This document shows, in pieces, positions 42,547-53,475 of a DNA stretch of 64,000 bases. The notes under the pieces were generated by a model. It was not told where the DNA came from, did not search any database, and saw only the letters and a program-made list of their open reading frames with translations. The DNA is from Melampsora larici-populina 98AG31. Taxonomy: Eukaryota; Basidiomycota; Pucciniomycetes; Pucciniales; Melampsoraceae. The stretch is taken from contig NW_006768767.1 of the NCBI RefSeq assembly GCF_000204055.1, positions 2,058,077-2,122,076 of the forward strand, in the 5' to 3' direction. Every line of letters begins with the position of its first letter. Within the stretch, counting starts at the first letter, position 1. A program made the translations under genes and the position numbers.

Positions 42547-45367
42547 AAGTTTCTCACAACTTGTTCTTCTGTTTCAGTGTGTTCTTACTTGCTTTGGAAG
42601 TTTGTTGGATATACCACTGTTGAGTTTGTATACAGAATTTAGGAGTCACATGAATATAATTTTTGGGTTTCCTCTGATTGTTCACGCTGAGAAGGCATAG
42701 GTGCAGCCTTGGACAAATCTTTTCTTCTTGTGGAATGTTTGTTGTGTGCTATCCAAAAATGATGCTTTGAAGAGAGGATATGAAAACTTACAAGTACAAT
42801 AGCCCAATAGTAACTATGTAGATGACACATAGATGTCCTCCAATGTGTTGTCACGAGAGCAGATCATCATGTTTTGAAGATTGCTTCATGAGAAATAAAC
42901 AATACAAGCCAATGATGTGCCAAAGTGTCTGGCCAACCAGTGGACACAATTGTAATTGAGACAGGCATTTCCAAACAGAACAGCTCCAAATGATGATCAA
43001 CTATATTGTATAAAATTGTGCCCCTCTCTTCCACTATGAAAATTGTACAAATCACTTATGTTCAACTCAGGTTCCCCTTGGTATCATTTGTATATGCTCT
43101 AACTACACCCAGTTGTTTCTTTCATATCACAGCCCCTAGCTACCAGGCACTGGCAGGCCAGAAACCACCACCAACTTCAACAGGATTTGAAAATGATTTC
43201 AAGTAATCTTTTCCCCGTCATATCACCAAGAAGGGTGTAGATAGTACCATTAGAGTATGCCAGGCATTGTGCATCTGTGTATGTAGATAAACAAGGTCTA
43301 TGGAGAAAACATGACAAGATAACAGAGAACTCATGGGTGTTTTTCTTGGCTTTATCTGAATACTCAAGTGTTTCTCAAAGAGATTTAAAAAAGCAGTATC
43401 TTAGTACTCAGTCTCAGGTTCTGTACAGAGGTGTACATATGACTACTGGGATCTGCCAGTCATTGCACATCTGTCTATTGCAATAAGTGAGGCTATAGAG
43501 AAAAATCAAAAGTCTTGTTGGGAGATCATTTCGAAATGTTCTAGGAATTCATTTTTTTGAGAAAGTTTTGAATTCCAGATTCCCATACAGAGGTGTACAT
43601 TGTACCATTACTATCTGCCAGACAGTTTGCATGTGTGTATGGGCCTAAACCTGCTTCATGTGAACAAATCTCCTGAAGATATCAAGCATTGGTACATTCT
43701 TCTGGACCTTTCTCAGTAATGCTATTCTGTAAGTAAAAAATTGTTTTGGTCTGGAGAACTGTCCACCTGCAATCGTGTTGTAAATTTCTTTTGAAAGTTT
43801 GCTGAAGTTGTTGCAATCAACTAGAGCGCACAAAATGAAATGCGGAAGGGGTGATAAACCTTAGTATTTCATCAGATAAAACAAAGCACAAAAGAGACAG
43901 AGAGACCTACCTAGAGTGCACAAAATGAAATGCGGAAAGGGTGAAGAAGAGACCCTTTCCTGGCGTGGCTCTAGGCAGACTATATACAAGGTTTGTACGT
44001 AATGTTTATGTAAAAAACTTGTGGACATAGATTCAAAGATCAAATGATCCGATGAGAAAGATCAACAACTGAACAAGAATCAGAAGGATCCGATGAGAAC
44101 AACAAGAATATCAGTAAAGACTGAGATGTGAACAAGGGTGGTAAGCACATCAATCATGGGAATGCTACGGACTACAGTGATAGTCGAGTGATGGTAGCGT
44201 GAGTATTCCAACAGAAGTTTCTCTGATAGTTGCTTGAAGTTTCTCTGAAATTGCTTTGAAAACTTCCTGAATTTGTGGTGGTTTCTGGCCTGCCAGTGAC
44301 TAGTAGCTGGGGGCTGTGTATATAGGGTTTTGTCAAACACCACCATATATCCAAGCTTGTAGGCAGTCTTGAAAAAAGTGCCTACATGTTTGTATCCCAA
44401 AATATGGTGCTTACATTGCGGGAACTGGTGCTTGAATCTGCAATGTAGGCACCAAAATTTCTCAAAAAAGAGCTCACATAACTATTTCAAAATGCAGGCA
44501 CTTTTTCAGAATATTGGAAGGGCAATGAAAGTTCTAGCAGAGTTTCTGAGCAAAGTCAAGCCGAGCCAGTTCCTCAGACTTGCACAAACCATTACATATG
44601 ACTTCACATTTACATGTCTCAAAATAGCATATGCATGCCTTGTTTCTTCTTATTACAAATTCACTTGACAATGCAATCTTGCAATGCAATCCCCCTCATC
44701 CATACATGTCCCATACAAGATATCGACTTGCTCAATGTGCACATGCACTGTCTTGAAGCAAATAAGCCCTGTTTTTGCCTCTTTGATTGGGGCAAAAGGC
44801 AAAGGTTGAAGTGGTTTAACATTGAGACAGAGTATATATCTGATTGACTCACTGAAAATCAGTATACTTTAAATGGGGTTACATGATTTTGTGTGATGTT
44901 TCTGATTACTTATAAAGGGAAAGTTGGGTGGAGATCCTACAACAAATGATTTGACAAATTGGCAGTTGGAGTGATTGACATTGAGGATCAAATATTTCAT
45001 ATTCCAAATGTGTCCGACATTAATAATGTGATGCCGCTGTGTCTCATGGGATACTTGCTCGGATTCCTGCTTGGTTTGGCTTGCTCTACTTGGCTCGGAA
45101 ATTTCATTGTCCTTTGTATGTTCTCCACTTTTTTAGCGCCTAAATGTCAAAATCCATATATAGGCCATTTTTTCAGCGCCTACATTTTGTAATTGCTATG
45201 TAGGCACTCAAAAAAACCACCTACATTTCTAAATAGCTATGTAGGCACTTTTTGTCATGATGGAGCAGCTACAATTCAAGACTGGTATTTTAAGGCCATT
45301 TATAACACAGTTTCAGAGCATTTTTTGAGTTGCAATTGGGATATCAGAGGACGGAGAAAGCATGTTG
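42547..45367. other. Repeat-rich part of duplication A, no gene
   Basis: Holds a second copy of the promoter-like module near 43020, a foldback element, subrepeats around TCTGCCAGNCATT, and GTGCCTACAT-type repeats. Open frames here are short and not conserved as protein. Confidence 0.5.
43128..44316. mobile_element. Foldback-type element A (about 60-bp inverted ends)
   Basis: The left end reads CACAGCCCCTAGCTACCAGG, then CACTGGCAGGCCAGAAACCA. The right end is the inverted form (TGGTTTCTGGCCTGCCAGTG ... GGGGGCTGTG). The sister copy is at 49824-50596. No transposase and no clear target duplication. Confidence 0.5.
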
Positions 45368-45993
45368 CACTGTAAACATTATACACTATCCCCAAATGGA
45401 ACTGGGGAAATGATGATGATTGTAGTTTGTCATCAAAAGATCTATCACTGAACACCTGAGCCATAACACCCACACTAAATATGTGCAACAAGCTGAGTAA
45501 ATCATTAGCTATCATTCACAAACAGGTCTGCTTAGTATCCTGCTCATCTGAAGAATTAAATCACATGTGATACAACATGTAACTTTTTCCAGTTTGACAA
45601 AATTGTCCTAAACATTGACTACATATACCTCCATAGCTACTCATGTAATACTCTGAAAGCCATTCAACAGTAACAGAAAGGTTGTCATATGATGTTTAGT
45701 TGATGGAATTACACCAAAACTATGAGTCATTGTATATATGTAGTCAATTTTTGGAATGCTTTTGTCAAACTGAAAATTTTTACAGAAAGTATTACATATG
45801 ATCCACTCATTCAGATGTGCCAATAGCTGAGCAGCTCTGTATGTACATGATAGCTCCCAATTCTCCCATCCTTCTGTACACATGAAGTGTAGGTGCCTTG
45901 GCTCAGGTGCACAGTGATATATCTTTCATGGCAAACTACAATCTTGATCATTTTCCCATTCTCACTTGGGGAGAATGTATAATGTTTACAGTG
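45368..45993. mobile_element. CACTG-ended MITE, copy 2 (626 bp)
   Basis: Ends CACTGTAAACATTATACA and, inverted, CACTGTAAACATTATACA, with about 50-bp inverted repeats. Flanked by TTG at 45365-45367 and 45994-45996. The sister duplication has the uninterrupted sequence GCATATTGAGTTGTGA near 50986 with a single TTG, so both the insertion and the 3-bp target duplication are shown directly. Related to 2767-3389. Confidence 0.9.
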
Positions 45994-46512
45994 TTGAGTT
46001 GTGATTAGGATATTGATAGAAAAGATAATTTGAGTTGCAATGAGGATATCAGAGGGAAGGAAAACCTTTTTGAGTTGTGATCACGTGATCCATAAATCAA
46101 AACATTTCAAATTGGCCGCTCCTTTAATTGCTTCATGAACTTTGTTGAAGTCCATGGATCACTTTCATTGAATTCTGTGGATTTCAATTCATCCCTGATC
46201 AAGGATCACACCCCGTGGGTGTGTTTTACTCAACCATATGATCATTGCTTTGTTTCCTTCTATAATTCATGGGACTCTATGCATACAATAAAAGGTCTAT
46301 CAACAATTAGCTGATGTTTGAATGAATCTGATGATTTTCTGATGATATCCATGGGTAAGGCTTGGACCTGGCCCCAGGGTCACCTAAGCGCGCCCGGGTT
46401 GGATCCGGGCTCAAGCTTGGAAGAATCCGGAATATTAAGTTCACCAAGTCAATGTGGTCCCCCAATACCCACACACAACAAAGCTAAGAAGAGACAATCA
46501 TTGTGAGAAGAA

Positions 46513-46858
46513 TCCATTTTTGGAACAGCAAAAGGAAGAAGAGGAATAGTTAAAGGACTCTTTTGAATGACCAGCTTTGAATAAATTTTGATACAACTCT
46601 TCATCATCGCTCTGACCACACTAAGTTGAGTATCACATAAGATGTTAGGATATTCAAGATTAAAAGTAAAAGAGATACCAGCTAAGTAAACTCAAACAGA
46701 TCTAAGAGAAATTCTTGTACTAGTGTAAGAAATTTAATTACAAACAGTTTCAGCATCAGGATTAAAAAGATAATGGAGAGTTTAAAATGGTAAAGGTGGT
46801 AATGCTGTCAAATTACCCAAAGGTAAAATACCAAAACCAAAACCTGGTCCGTCATTAC
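46513..46858 (-). pseudogene. Decayed gene fragment with three in-frame stops
   Basis: On the minus strand one frame reads as a believable protein (GPGFGFGILPLGNLTALP, NPDAETVCN, TSTRISLRSV, VYLAGISFTFNLEYPNIL, LSVVRAMMKSCIKIYSKLV). It is cut by three stop codons (TAA, TAA, TGA) with no frameshift. The family was not recognised. It sits in the spacer between the two large duplications and looks like a relic exon. Confidence 0.45.
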
Positions 46859-48231
46859 AAACATTTTACATACATACCTGTTATACATGACATTCCTATC
46901 AGTAAATTACAAGTGACCTAAAACTATAGTTTTCAATCTTTGAGTTTATCAAATCAATTAATTACAATACTATTCCAACAGATTCCTTCAAATCCTCAAC
47001 CTTGAGGAAGAAGGTAATGAGGTCCCCAGTTTACTTTCAAGATAATCATCTTGAAGAATCAGTTTTGGTATATCACTCTGATTGATGCCTTTCTGAGGCA
47101 ACAGTATGGGCAATGAAACTCTCAAGAGGGTTCCTGGATGTTTAACTGCGTTGTATGGAGATGTGATATGTGAGGATAGATGACTTTATTGACTTGGGTT
47201 ATGGCTTAAAACAATCTCTCCTTTCTATGTATTTTACTTGTTTCCCTATACCTTTGAAAATCAGTAATGAGTCCATCATGGTGATGCTCATGTAATACTG
47301 ATAGTGGTGAGAGGAGTGTATGGCACTGGCAGGACATGATAATTGATGCCTTCCCCGAGGAACCTGTCAAGCTCCGCAGATGACCAGTTATGTGGGAGGT
47401 ATTGATTTTCAAGAAACACTTCTTCCAATGTGGGGGTCTGCACAAACTCAACTACATTCCTCACTCCTTGCAAGGCCTCAAGTGAGGGATTTACTACATA
47501 TAAACCCATTTTTTACCTTGTAAGTGTATTGATACAAGCTCAAAATCACTCAATAAATGTCCCTCAATGAAAACATAAAGGTGAATGTGATCAGCTCTTG
47601 TTGACAGAAGTGACATAGTGAGGACTTTGTGAGGTTAATCTGACTTTTGATGGTGCACCTCCGCCCGATTTCATCTTTTCACATGTTTCGTGCTGCGCCC
47701 ACAGCCTGAGTGTCACCCTGATGGAATGTAAACCAGTGCGTTCTGACTTGTTTAGCTTGCTGGACAACCCCCTGTTGAGTTTGGATGAACGGCTTAGGAT
47801 CTACATGATTTGTAGTTTCTGCTGGTTTCTCAAGTTGTGGAAAGCCTATCTCCAATGTTCATAAATTGTTCTGTTCTTTGTAGAAGGTTTTGAACAAATA
47901 TCATATACCAAATTTCGTGTATTCAAGAATTGCACCCCTAAAGATGACACACGCAGACGTCTCATAATGAGACCGTCCTTTTGTACCATCAAAGGATGGA
48001 TTGTTACCCAGCTTCTCATACAAGATATGCCAAAGCGTTTGGAGGCCAGAGGATACTTGAGGAGAAAGATCACAAAGAAAAGTTTCAAGGGAATTTGTGA
48101 TCACCAGCCACACTATATATGCACTGCTCCCTTTCACCAAGGATATTTTACAAATCCCTTTTGTTCAACTCAGTTTCCAATTGATATCATTCTAAATCAT
48201 ACATAGTTTTTTTGTGCATACTCCACTCAAA

Positions 48232-48627
48232 ATGATCAAGTGCTTCTTCTGGATTTCACTCATCATTTTGATAGGGTGTCAATATGTAGTATCAGTCCAA
48301 CTACTGAGGAGAATGGATGAACTAAAGGATCATAAGTTTTGACAATGCTGAGTTCATTCTGCATATATGTTTGAAAAACTTATCATTGATAGGGTGGCCT
48401 GAACAGGGAAAGTCAAACATCTTATTAAAAAAGTCTGCACGGATATCTTTGTCACAATTCAAGGTCGTGAGTCTTTGCAGAAGGGGCTTAAGGAAGACAG
48501 AAGACTTTGGGTTAAAAGGGTTGATATTGTTGATCAGACAAACAAGATCAATGTGGATGGTGAGTTTTGTCACAATGATGGAAGACCAGCCACTGGCCTT
48601 TGTGATGGTGGATCTGATGAAAGCTGA
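48232..48627 (+). pseudogene. Small secreted protein B, paralog with altered splice donor
   Basis: The ATG at 48232 starts MIKCFFWISLIILIGCQYVV, a signal peptide like copy A with a 2-codon insertion after it. The second exon (48407-48627) is intact and ends GSDES. The donor after GGATC reads ATAAGT instead of GTAAGT. With a working splice the protein would be 106 aa; without it translation stops after about 35 residues. It may be silent or use a non-canonical donor. The second exon keeps a clean frame, so loss, if real, is recent. Confidence 0.5.
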
Positions 48628-48998
48628 TTGACTGGAAATTATTCTTCACAGAATTTTTGAACAGATTAGGGCAACTTTTGTATCACAACCCGCAGCGCAA
48701 ACTAGGTGAGTCTCAAGGAGATCTTCCATATCTCATCAGAACCATTGGAGCATCACATACACCACAAAGACACCTTTTTGCAGGAGGATGTCCCAACCGC
48801 TCCACACTGAGTGCCATGGCGGTGTTGGTAGTCCAATGACATCTTGAAAGGCTCTGTGACAGTTTTCAAGGGGGATACCCAGTGGACTCCTTGCAGGAGA
48901 CCGTGTCAGATTGTATTGCTCTCTTCACAAAAAGAAGACATCCCAAAGGTATCCAATTGTCTTTGTGGTGATAGCTATTTACCAACCACTCTTTTATT

Positions 48999-49241
48999 AT
49001 GTTCATAGTGGGGTGGAAACACGAACTAGACAACACAGGACGCAGAGCAGCATTTAAAGTGACAGTTGTTTGGAAAACTGAAGAATTTGAAGAGGATGTG
49101 GTCGCCATCTTTAGATCACGTCTTCGACCAAAGTACAGTCCATGGAGGCTTTGGAATATTGAATTCCATGGTCCACACAACACTGCTCCTCCCAAATCTG
49201 ATGACAACACAGGCAGAAAATCATCAGCATCACATTCTTGA
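48999..49241 (+). CDS. Conserved exon of the duplicated secreted-gene locus, copy B
   Basis: Counterpart of 42307-42546: VGWKHELDNTGRRAAFKV, EEDVVAIFRSRLRPKYS, WRLWNIEFHGPHNTAPP, ending SSASHS. One extra codon relative to copy A. High conservation with mostly synonymous changes. Confidence 0.55.
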   Translation: MFIVGWKHELDNTGRRAAFKVTVVWKTEEFEEDVVAIFRSRLRPKYSPWRLWNIEFHGPHNTAPPKSDDNTGRKSSASHS

Positions 49242-49823
49242 GTTTCTCACAACTTGTTCTCCTGTTTCAGTGTGTTCTTGCTTGCTTTGGAAGTTTGTTG
49301 GATATACCACTGTTGATTTTACATAAAGAATTCAGGAATCACATGAATATAATTTTTGAGTTTCCTCTGATTGTTCACGCCAAGAAGGCATATGTGTCGT
49401 GTTGGATAAATCTTTTCTCCTTGTGTAATGTTGGTTGTGTGCTATCCAAAAATGGTGCTTTGAAGAGAAAATATGAAAGCTTACAAGTACAAAAGCCCAA
49501 TAGTAACAATGTAGATAACACATGGATGTCCTCAGATGTCTTGTCATGAGAGCAAATCATATTTTTTTGGAGATTGCATCCAGACAAATATACAATACAA
49601 GCCAATGATGTGCCAAAGTGTCTGGCCAACCAGAGGACACAATTGTAATTGAGACAGGCATTTCCAAAATAATCAGTTACAAATTATAATCAACTACATT
49701 GAATAAAAGTAAGCCTGTCTCTTCCACTATGAAAATTTTACAAATCACTTGCGTTCAACTCACGCTGCCCTTTTGATCATTTTCATCATCTCAAATTTCA
49801 CCAAGTCTTTTATTTTATATCAC

Positions 49824-50596
49824 AAGCCCCCAGCTACTAGGCACTGGAAGGCCAGAGAAGACCATCGACGTCAACAGGATTTGAAACCAGTTTCAAGCAA
49901 TCTTGGCCCAGCATACCACTAAAAGGGATGTAGATAGTACTGTTGGGATACACCAGACATTGTACATCTGTTGATGTGGATAGACAAGGTTTATGCAGAA
50001 AAAATGTCAAGACAACAGAGAATTTGTGGGTGTTTTTCTTGGACTTTATCTGAATATTCAAGTGATTCTCAAAGGGATTTGAAACAGCAGTATCTTAGTA
50101 CTCAGGTTCTGTACAGAGGTGTACATATGACTACTGGGATCTGCCAGTCATTGTACATCTGTCTATTGCAATAAGTGAGGCTACAGAGAAAGATCAAAAG
50201 TCTTGTTGGGAGATCATTTTGACATGTTTTAGGAATTCATTTTTTGAGAAAGTTTTGAATTCCAGATTCCCATACAGAGGTGTACATTGTACCATTACTA
50301 TCTGCCGTACAGTTTGCATGTGTGTATGGGCATAAACCTGGTTTATGTGAACAAATCTCCTGAAGATATCAAACATTGGTACATTCTTCTGGACCTTTCT
50401 CAGTAATGCTATTCTGTAAGTAAAAAATTGTTTTGGTCTGGAGAACTGTCCACCTGCAATCATGTTGTAAATTTCTTTTGAAAGTTTGCTAAATTTTCTC
50501 TGACGTTTGTGTGAAGTTTCTCTGCAATTGCTTTGAAACCTTCCAGGAGTCGTGGTAATCTCTGGCATGCCAGTGACTGGTAGCTTGGGGCTGTGT
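49824..50596. mobile_element. Foldback-type element B
   Basis: Inverted ends AAGCCCCCAGCTACTAGGCA and GGTAGCTTGGGGCTGTG, sister of 43128-44316 but about 400 bp shorter inside. Confidence 0.5.
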
Positions 50597-50611
50597 ATAG
50601 GGTTTTGCTAA

Positions 50612-51425
50612 ACACCACCATAAATGTGGGCCCTTTTTTTACAATCCCCTACATGTGTGTATCCCATAAAATGGTGTCTACATTGCGCGGCCTGACACTG
50701 AATATGCAATGTAGGTGCCAAAAGTTTTCACAACAGAGCCTACATAGCTATTTAAAAATGTGTGTGCTTTCTAGCATGTCAAAATCCATATGCAGGCACT
50801 TTTTTGAGCGCCTACATTTTGAAATACCTAGAAGGCACTCAAAAAACCACCTACATTACTGAGTAGCTATGTAGACCCTTTTGGTCATGATGGAGCACCT
50901 ACAATTCAAGACTGAAGGCCATTTATACCACCTTTTCAGAGTATGTTTGGGTTGCAATTAGGAGATCAGATGATGGAACAAGCATATTGAGTTGTGATTT
51001 GGATATGTGGGTTGCAATGAGGATATTGGAGCACAGAAAACCCTTTTTGAGTTGCAATCAGGTTATCCGTAAATCAAGCTGACTTTTCTGTGCAGCATAC
51101 CTACATCATGAATTTTAATCACAACTCAAAATGCTTTTTCTTTCCTCCAATACCCTGATAGCAACTCAAAAATTGCTCTGAAAAGGCGTTATAACTGGCT
51201 GTAAAATGCCAGTCTTAAGTTGTAGGTGCACCATCATGACCAATGGCAACAGTGGATGTAGGCACTTTTTTGTAGCGCCTACATGTGCAAAAGTGGATAT
51301 AGGTACATTTTCATTGCCTAGATTCAAATTCCCATAAAAGGGTTGCCAATCCTCACAGAATTCAATGTAGGCCTTTTTGAGATCACATACAAGTTTGGAT
51401 TTATGGTGGTGTTTAGCAAGATCCT
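50612..51425. mobile_element. Foldback element with arms of about 300 bp
   Basis: The outer ends match as inverted repeats (TTTTGCTAAACACCACCATA left, TATGGTGGTGTTTAGCAAG right). Inner parts are also inverted: GGTCATGATGGAGCACCTAC at 50883 against GTAGGTGCACCATCATGACC at 51222. Repeated GTGCCTACAT motifs line the arms. Long arms suggest a MULE-like or foldback element; a target duplication could not be fixed. Confidence 0.6.
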
Positions 51426-51445
51426 TCATATACCATATACTTCAA

Positions 51446-51547
51446 ATGATTGCAAGCTTTTTCAATACTTCACTCTTCTTTTTGATGGGCTTCCAATTCT
51501 TAGTCTCAGTGATTGAAATAAATAGTACGGAGGATCATAAGTCTTGA
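51446..51547 (+). pseudogene. Third, degenerate copy of the signal-peptide exon
   Basis: MIASFFNTSLFFLMGFQFLV aligns with the first exon of secreted genes A and B, and the following GAGGATCATAAGT matches the ATAAGT form of copy B. No second exon follows. A fourth, more decayed trace (around 51795-51850, with GGCTTTTCAATATATGGTG) lies downstream of another leader module. Confidence 0.5.
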
Positions 51548-53040
51548 CTAGTTTGAGTTCTTTGTATCTGGTTATGCATCTTGGCATGAATGTGGTGGCA
51601 TAGAAGCTGTAGGTAGAACTTCTGTTTCAAAAGCTTTTCAAGACATTCTTCTCCCAGAGACCCTAGAACAACATGTTAATAGAGAACAGTTCCAAGCAAT
51701 CATCAACCACACTATGAATGATCCCCTGTCTTTCATTGTGAAAGTTTATCAAATCACTTGTGGTCAACTCAGCTTCCACTTGCTATCATCTATCTCACTT
51801 GGCACTTTGATGGCTTTTCAATATATGGTGTGTGTTTCGAATAGTGCAAGTTTTGTGTATCTGTTCAAGCAAATTATCATTCATATGACAGCATGGCAGC
51901 CCAAGTAATAGCTTCTAGTTCCCAATTTTCTTGGTGCATTCTTATTGCCAGTGAGCCTGAGAATCAAGATGTGTCAATTCCTGTGGCAGAAGCCAGGATT
52001 TTCATCCCAGAACCTGAGATCATTGTTATCAATAAGGATGCTTGTGTTGGAGTCAATGCTGAGTTTCATTGAAATGAAGTATGTACAAACATCAACTTCT
52101 CTTTGTGACAGTGTATCTCATAACTAAAGCTTATACCTTGCAAATGTTTCTTCAATGCATAGCCTTCTTGACCAGCATGCAGAATCAAGAATGCCTGAAT
52201 AAGAACAGCCTGTTAGGTTAGTCAAGTTATGGGTTTGGCCCAATTTTGGTGCCCCAGTAGGTGTGGGTGCGTACAAGCACATATTTCTTTCTCTGAATGG
52301 AGGTGGGCGCCCATGAACCAAAGCACGTTATCCCCATGGTTTTCAGCAGTTTTCCCCCCTCCCACCTTCAAGTCATCTCAGATTCACCCATATGTGTTAT
52401 TTGTACCATCCCACACCATCTTCTTCAATCATGGAAGCACCTATAGTCTGGATTGCCAGGAGCCACAACAGAAGAATCTCAGAATCCAATGATAGCAACA
52501 CATCTTCATTGATACTACTTTTGATTTGATTGATTTTTGTTGTCTCATTGCTGATAGAGTTGTGCAGAGGGGATTCATATGAGACCAGTGATGTTTCCTG
52601 GAATGCAGAAGATGTGGGTGATCAGATGCTATCAAAAAAGTTGACCCCTTTTCGTCTATTCTTTGCGCTTCTTTTCACCCTCTTGCATCCCCAGTCAAAA
52701 TAAGGGCGTGTCACTCTTTTTGACTTCTCGTTGAGATTGGTACAGAATACCTATAACTCTTATACGGTGAAGTGATGGTTGAAAGAAGATATATATTTGT
52801 TTGCCTTGAGTCCAAAACGCTATCTCAACTTGACTATGTGAGAGCAATAATCTATAGTTGGTCAAGGCCTACAATCTAGACATAGCCAGTCGCACAATAA
52901 TTTGATCAAGCCGAAGAAACTTAGTCAGTTAAGAAGTGGGAGATGCTCATGGTCTATAAAACTTGCGTGTCAATGGCAGTCTCCGTAACGAGATTCCTCG
53001 CCTTTTGAATTCCTTCCTCACTTTTTTGAAAAACACCTGG
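51548..53040. other. Repeat debris and intergenic sequence, no gene
   Basis: Contains a further leader module (about 51718-51790) and the decayed fourth signal exon. From about 52150 no repeat or coding signal is recognised. Confidence 0.4.
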
Positions 53041-53412
53041 TTAATTCGGACCAAGTTCGTCTCTCAGATTCAGATTTATGTGCAAAGCTCTGCTATATGA
53101 GCCCTCCGTTTCTAGATTTGCGTTGATCATGTTGTTGAGGTTGAATTCATCTCGCTTAACACGTGTTTGAGGATAGAAAGACTCGTTAATCAAATCGTTA
53201 GAGAAGACGGATGAGGTAGTAGTTAGATGGCTTATCAAACTAATGGCCATCCGGAATGTTTCCTTGATTCTTGAACTGGTTCGAGGCGAAATCGAGCGAG
53301 TTATTTTGAAGTTAGCTAAGTAGGCACGGTACCGGGTTCGACGGATTAAATTAAGTTCGCCATCGCCCTCGAGTTCAAATACCTGTTGACCTTCAACTTC
53401 GACCTCTTCCAA
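53041..53412 (-). CDS. Open frame without ATG, possibly a terminal exon
   Basis: 123 codons open from a non-ATG codon, preceded by an AG after a T-rich stretch. The product has an acidic start (EEVEVEGQQVFELEGDGE) and no domain recognised. It lies head-to-head with the membrane-protein gene at 53476, leaving little room for a promoter. It might be a gene fragment. Confidence 0.25.
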   Translation of the reverse strand: MEEVEVEGQQVFELEGDGELNLIRRTRYRAYLANFKITRSISPRTSSRIKETFRMAISLISHLTTTSSVFSNDLINESFYPQTRVKRDEFNLNNMINANLETEGSYSRALHINLNLRDELGPN

Positions 53413-53475
53413 TCGGTAATCATCATCCTCAACTTAATCAAGAGATACCATTATTATCATTAAAACATAACAATC

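Larger units (their letters stand above)
40612..45365. repeat. Large direct duplication, copy A
   Basis: Aligns in blocks with 47344-51075 (offset about 6.7 kb): the AAGTGAGGGATT promoter-like block, the secreted-protein exons, and the foldback zone. Copy A has about 650 bp (44480-45130) absent from copy B. Identity is clearly higher in the coding blocks than between them. Confidence 0.85.
47344..51075. repeat. Large direct duplication, copy B
   Basis: Matches 40612-45365 in order and orientation. It lacks the CACTG MITE and about 650 bp present in copy A. Confidence 0.85.

Noticed and set aside
43277..43486. 69-aa ORF conserved between duplications A and B (49971-50174)
   Set aside because: The similarity is no better at protein than DNA level and the region consists of short subrepeats.
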